The translations under genes and the position numbers were made by a program. Under the pieces are notes generated by a model that saw only the letters and a program-made list of their open reading frames with translations, was not told where the DNA came from and searched no databases. Below, piece by piece: positions 5,989-8,216 of a stretch of 8,216 nucleotides of DNA (position 1 is its first letter; every line of letters begins with the position of its first letter). This stretch comes from Amylibacter sp. GTDB taxonomy: Bacteria > Pseudomonadota > Alphaproteobacteria > Rhodobacterales > Rhodobacteraceae. The DNA lies in assembly GCA_030625465.1 (NCBI GenBank), contig DAOUQS010000077.1:1-8216 (forward strand). Reading direction: 5' to 3'.

Positions 5989-6993
5989 TTATCCGCGTCG
6001 GCGGCTTTGTACGGGAATGCCTGGGTCCATATCGGCGTCAAAATCCAGTACGCTGGAATGCAGATACTCTGACGGGTGCTGCCCGATTTCGCGCTTTGCA
6101 CGCGATAAAAAGAACTTGGCGATGCCGCGCTTATCGCCCAGTTTCGGGGCAAGCGGATCACATGGAAAGCGTTTTTGCCAATCTTTCGGCAGGGCCAGAC
6201 CGCAGATTGCGGCGCGTTCCAACATCCAGACCAGCGGGATGTTGGACAGCGGTCGCGCGCCTGGAAACCGCCAGACATGCCCGCCGATGTCCGCGTGCGC
6301 GCCGCGAAACCAGACCTGTTCCATATGCCCCGCCCAACCGGTATCCGCATACCAGATAACAGGGCTATAGGCGGTGCGTGTCTCACCCAAAGCCAGCGCC
6401 TGAAACGCGAATCTGACCGCGCCGCTGATACGGTCATTGTGAAACCCCGTGGCCATAGGGGCCAGACGGCTAAGCAGGGGGTATTCTATCCCAAGCGCTT
6501 TAACCGTGTCCCAAACGCCGATCATCTCTATTTCCACCTTCAGGTGGCAATAAGCATCACAAAACGCTTTCATGGCGGGCATGTCATCTTCGTATTCGTA
6601 CATCTGGAAGGCTTTTTTCACATGGTGTTCATAGGCTTCTTCCTGCCGCAACAGCCCCAGAACATTGATCATGCCAGCAAGCGAGCGCACAGCATAAGCC
6701 CCGCGACTATACCCGAACAGGAATATCTTGTCGCCGGGGCGATAACGGCTGCTAAGATGTGCATAGGCATCGCGTATGGTCTGGTTAATCCCCCAGCCGC
6801 TGGCAATCGTGACCCAGTTCCACAGGCCATGCCCCTGAATGCCCGGATGATACCATAGCGTTTCATCCACAGGGTTTTTGGTCTCGTGCAGCAGCTTGTA
6901 CAACAGGCCCGCATTGGTTTCATGGCCCTTTTCCATACGGCTTTGGGTGCCGTCGATAACGATAATATGGTTGCGTGGCCTGATACTTGTCAT
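5989..6993 (-). CDS. DUF2235 family alpha/beta-hydrolase (Tle1-like fold)
   Basis: The 334-residue product opens with HIIVIDGTQSRME, matching the DGT motif at the start of DUF2235 proteins. The nucleophile elbow is LFGYSRGAYAVRSLAG, a GxSxGA type with Ser96. A conserved acidic position is GVWDTVKALG (Asp162), and the catalytic His is in RGAHADIGG (His233), so the Ser-Asp-His set is complete. DUF2235 hydrolases include type VI phospholipase effectors (Tle1), but no secretion genes are nearby, no signal peptide is seen and many chromosomal members have unknown substrates. The ATG at 6993 is where family homology starts; the frame stays open to 7398 but that part is antisense to valS. No strong Shine-Dalgarno sequence is visible before 6993, which leaves some doubt about the start. 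It is divergent from valS and ends 113 bases before the methyltransferase gene. Confidence 0.85.
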   Translation of the reverse strand: MTSIRPRNHIIVIDGTQSRMEKGHETNAGLLYKLLHETKNPVDETLWYHPGIQGHGLWNWVTIASGWGINQTIRDAYAHLSSRYRPGDKIFLFGYSRGAYAVRSLAGMINVLGLLRQEEAYEHHVKKAFQMYEYEDDMPAMKAFCDAYCHLKVEIEMIGVWDTVKALGIEYPLLSRLAPMATGFHNDRISGAVRFAFQALALGETRTAYSPVIWYADTGWAGHMEQVWFRGAHADIGGHVWRFPGARPLSNIPLVWMLERAAICGLALPKDWQKRFPCDPLAPKLGDKRGIAKFFLSRAKREIGQHPSEYLHSSVLDFDADMDPGIPVQSRRRG

Positions 6994-7011
6994 ATGTGAT
7001 GATTTGCAAGA

Positions 7012-7036
7012 GATCGGGGAAAACACAACCCCGATC
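7012..7036. repeat. 8-base inverted repeat in front of the DUF2235 gene
   Basis: GATCGGGG (7012-7019) and CCCCGATC (7029-7036) are perfect inverted copies separated by nine bases. They lie 18 bases upstream of the DUF2235 start, inside its leader or promoter, in the 175-base divergent region shared with valS. Either an operator or an mRNA hairpin near the translation start would fit; no terminator-like T-tract follows on either strand. Confidence 0.5.
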
Positions 7037-7105
7037 ACGCAAATACTATGTCGTGAAAACGCCCGGAAAACTACATGTTTCAATATATGCCTAGCACTAT
7101 AGACA

Positions 7106-7142
7106 GGGCTTCCCCTTGGGGCAAACCCCATGTAGAAAGCCC
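7106..7142 (+). promoter_or_regulatory. Possible stem-loop in the valS leader
   Basis: On the plus strand GGGCTT (7106-7111) pairs with AAGCCC (7137-7142), enclosing GGGG-CAAA-CCCC (7118-7129), which itself forms a four-base-pair hairpin. CCCC at 7112-7115 offers competing pairing for the GGGG. The element ends 26 bases before the valS ATG. Whether it is transcribed is unknown because the promoter could not be fixed. Confidence 0.3.
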
Positions 7143-7168
7143 CGAACACAGATTTAGGGCGAATAACC

Positions 7169-8216
7169 ATGGCGATGGAAAAGAACTTTGATGCAGCGGC
7201 GAATGAAGCGGCATTGTTTGAAAAATGGGAAACCACGGGCGCGTTTAAAGCGGGTGCCAATGCGCGTGATGGCATGGACAGCTTTTGCATCATGATCCCG
7301 CCGCCGAATGTGACGGGTTCGCTGCACATGGGGCACGCGTTCAACAACACGTTGCAAGACATCATGGTGCGCTGGCACCGGATGCGCGGGTTCGACACGC
7401 TTTGGCAACCGGGACAGGATCATGCGGGCATCGCCACGCAAATGGTCGTGGAACGCGATATGGCCGCCAATGGCGAAGGCAAACGCACCGATATGACACG
7501 CGAAGACTTCGTCAAGCGCGTCTGGCAACAAAAAGAGAAATCCGGCGATATTATCGTGAACCAGCTAAAACGCCTGGGCGCATCGTGTGACTGGGATCGC
7601 AACCGCTTCACCATGGATGAAGGCTTCCATGATGCGGTGCTGAAGGTCTTCGTGAAGATGTATAATGAGGGCAAGATTTACAAAGGCAAACGTCTGGTAA
7701 ACTGGGACCCGCATTTCGAAACTGCAATTTCCGATCTTGAGGTCGAAAACGTCGAGGTCGACGGCCATATGTGGCACTTCAAATACCCCTTGGCGGGTGG
7801 TGCGACTTATGAATACGTCGAAAAAGATGAAGACGGCAATGTCACCCTGACCGAGACCCGCGATTACATCGCCATTGCCACCACACGCCCCGAAACCATG
7901 CTGGGCGATGGCGCTGTGGCCGTGTTCACCGATGATCCGCGCTATGCGCCCATCGTTGGCAAGCAGGTGCATCTGCCGCTTTGTGATCGTACCATTCCGA
8001 TCATCACCGATGAATACCCTGATCCCGATTTTGGTTCCGGTGCAGTGAAAATCACCGGCGCGCATGATTTCAACGACTATATGGTCGCCAAACGCAACGA
8101 CATCCCGATGTATTCCCTGTTGGATACCAAGGGCCATATGCGCAACGATGATGCAGACGATAATCTTGTGCCCGAAAAATATCGCGGCATGGATCGGTTT
8201 GACGCGCGTAAAGCGG
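7169..8216 (+). CDS. valS: Valyl-tRNA synthetase, N-terminal 349 residues (truncated by window edge)
   Basis: This class I aminoacyl-tRNA synthetase charges tRNA-Val in the cytoplasm. The frame is open from 7169 to the right edge. The catalytic Rossmann fold begins with [17 protein letters not shown], the valine-enzyme form of the HIGH signature (HMGH at residues 53-56), then [19 protein letters not shown]. The family's [10 protein letters not shown] and [11 protein letters not shown] segments follow. The inserted editing domain starts about residue 205 and shows [16 protein letters not shown] (near 237-252) and [16 protein letters not shown], which hydrolyse mischarged threonine. The KMSKS loop, anticodon-binding domain and C-terminal coiled coil lie beyond the window. 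ATG 7169 is favoured over the in-frame ATG at 7175 because AGGG sits nine bases upstream of it. It is transcribed away from the DUF2235 gene. Confidence 0.97.
   Translation, partial: MAMEKNFDAAANEAALFEKWETTGAFKAGANARDGMDSFCIMIPPPNVTGSLHMGHAFNNTLQDIMVRWHRMRGFDTLWQPGQDHAGIATQMVVERDMAANGEGKRTDMTREDFVKRVWQQKEKSGDIIVNQLKRLGASCDWDRNRFTMDEGFHDAVLKVFVKMYNEGKIYKGKRLVNWDPHFETAISDLEVENVEVDGHMWHFKYPLAGGATYEYVEKDEDGNVTLTETRDYIAIATTRPETMLGDGAVAVFTDDPRYAPIVGKQVHLPLCDRTIPIITDEYPDPDFGSGAVKITGAHDFNDYMVAKRNDIPMYSLLDTKGHMRNDDADDNLVPEKYRGMDRFDARKA

Noticed and set aside
6994..7398. N-terminal extension of the DUF2235 protein to 7398
   Set aside because: It would be antisense to the start of valS and cover the divergent promoter region; family similarity starts at 6993.
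7154..8137. Minus-strand open frames opposite valS (7154-7531, 7420-7674, 7565-8137)
   Set aside because: They are shadows of the clearly recognisable valS frame on the plus strand and show no recognisable motifs.

Overview
The window looks like a chromosomal segment of an alphaproteobacterium, most likely of the Rhodobacteraceae/Roseobacter group. The reasons are the moderately GC-rich coding style, the style of the tyrosine recombinase, the tRNA-Cys sequence, and the gene order methyltransferase - tolC - PopZ-like protein - valS, which I recall as conserved in many alphaproteobacteria. All family assignments come from reading motifs; no database search was run.

Left part (1-974), accessory DNA. 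An IS3-family insertion sequence enters from the left edge: the 5' part of orfA is on the minus strand and the IS terminus lies at about 235. It interrupts a phage-type tyrosine recombinase, of which only the catalytic part survives (236-826). The recombinase points at the 3' end of a minus-strand tRNA-Cys gene (901-974) that encodes its own CCA. This is the usual arrangement at the end of a genomic island or prophage integrated at a tRNA gene, here probably fixed in place because the integrase is broken.

Middle (975-3640). A short intergenic region holds a plausible tRNA promoter and two inverted repeats. It is followed by a complete cobQ (cobyric acid synthase, late cobalamin pathway) on the plus strand. 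cobQ converges, with a 2-base gap, on a minus-strand gene for an acidic, low-complexity protein with conserved ends that resemble the polar organiser PopZ. This protein contains a 15-residue (45-base) tandem repeat in its acidic linker.

Right part (3641-8216). On the minus strand lie, in transcription order, a DUF2235 alpha/beta-hydrolase, a protein-L-isoaspartate methyltransferase-like protein and a TolC-family outer-membrane efflux/secretion protein, followed by the PopZ-like gene. Methyltransferase and tolC are 34 bases apart and probably form an operon. valS (valyl-tRNA synthetase) diverges on the plus strand and runs off the right edge. The short intergenic regions carry clear inverted repeats in front of the PopZ-like gene, the methyltransferase, the hydrolase and valS. 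These are the main unexplained structures in the window.

I see no CRISPR array, no cobalamin riboswitch and no evident new multi-gene system. The most interesting items are the PopZ-like protein with its recent internal duplications, the methyltransferase that lacks the usual PIMT active-site motif, and the intergenic palindromes.
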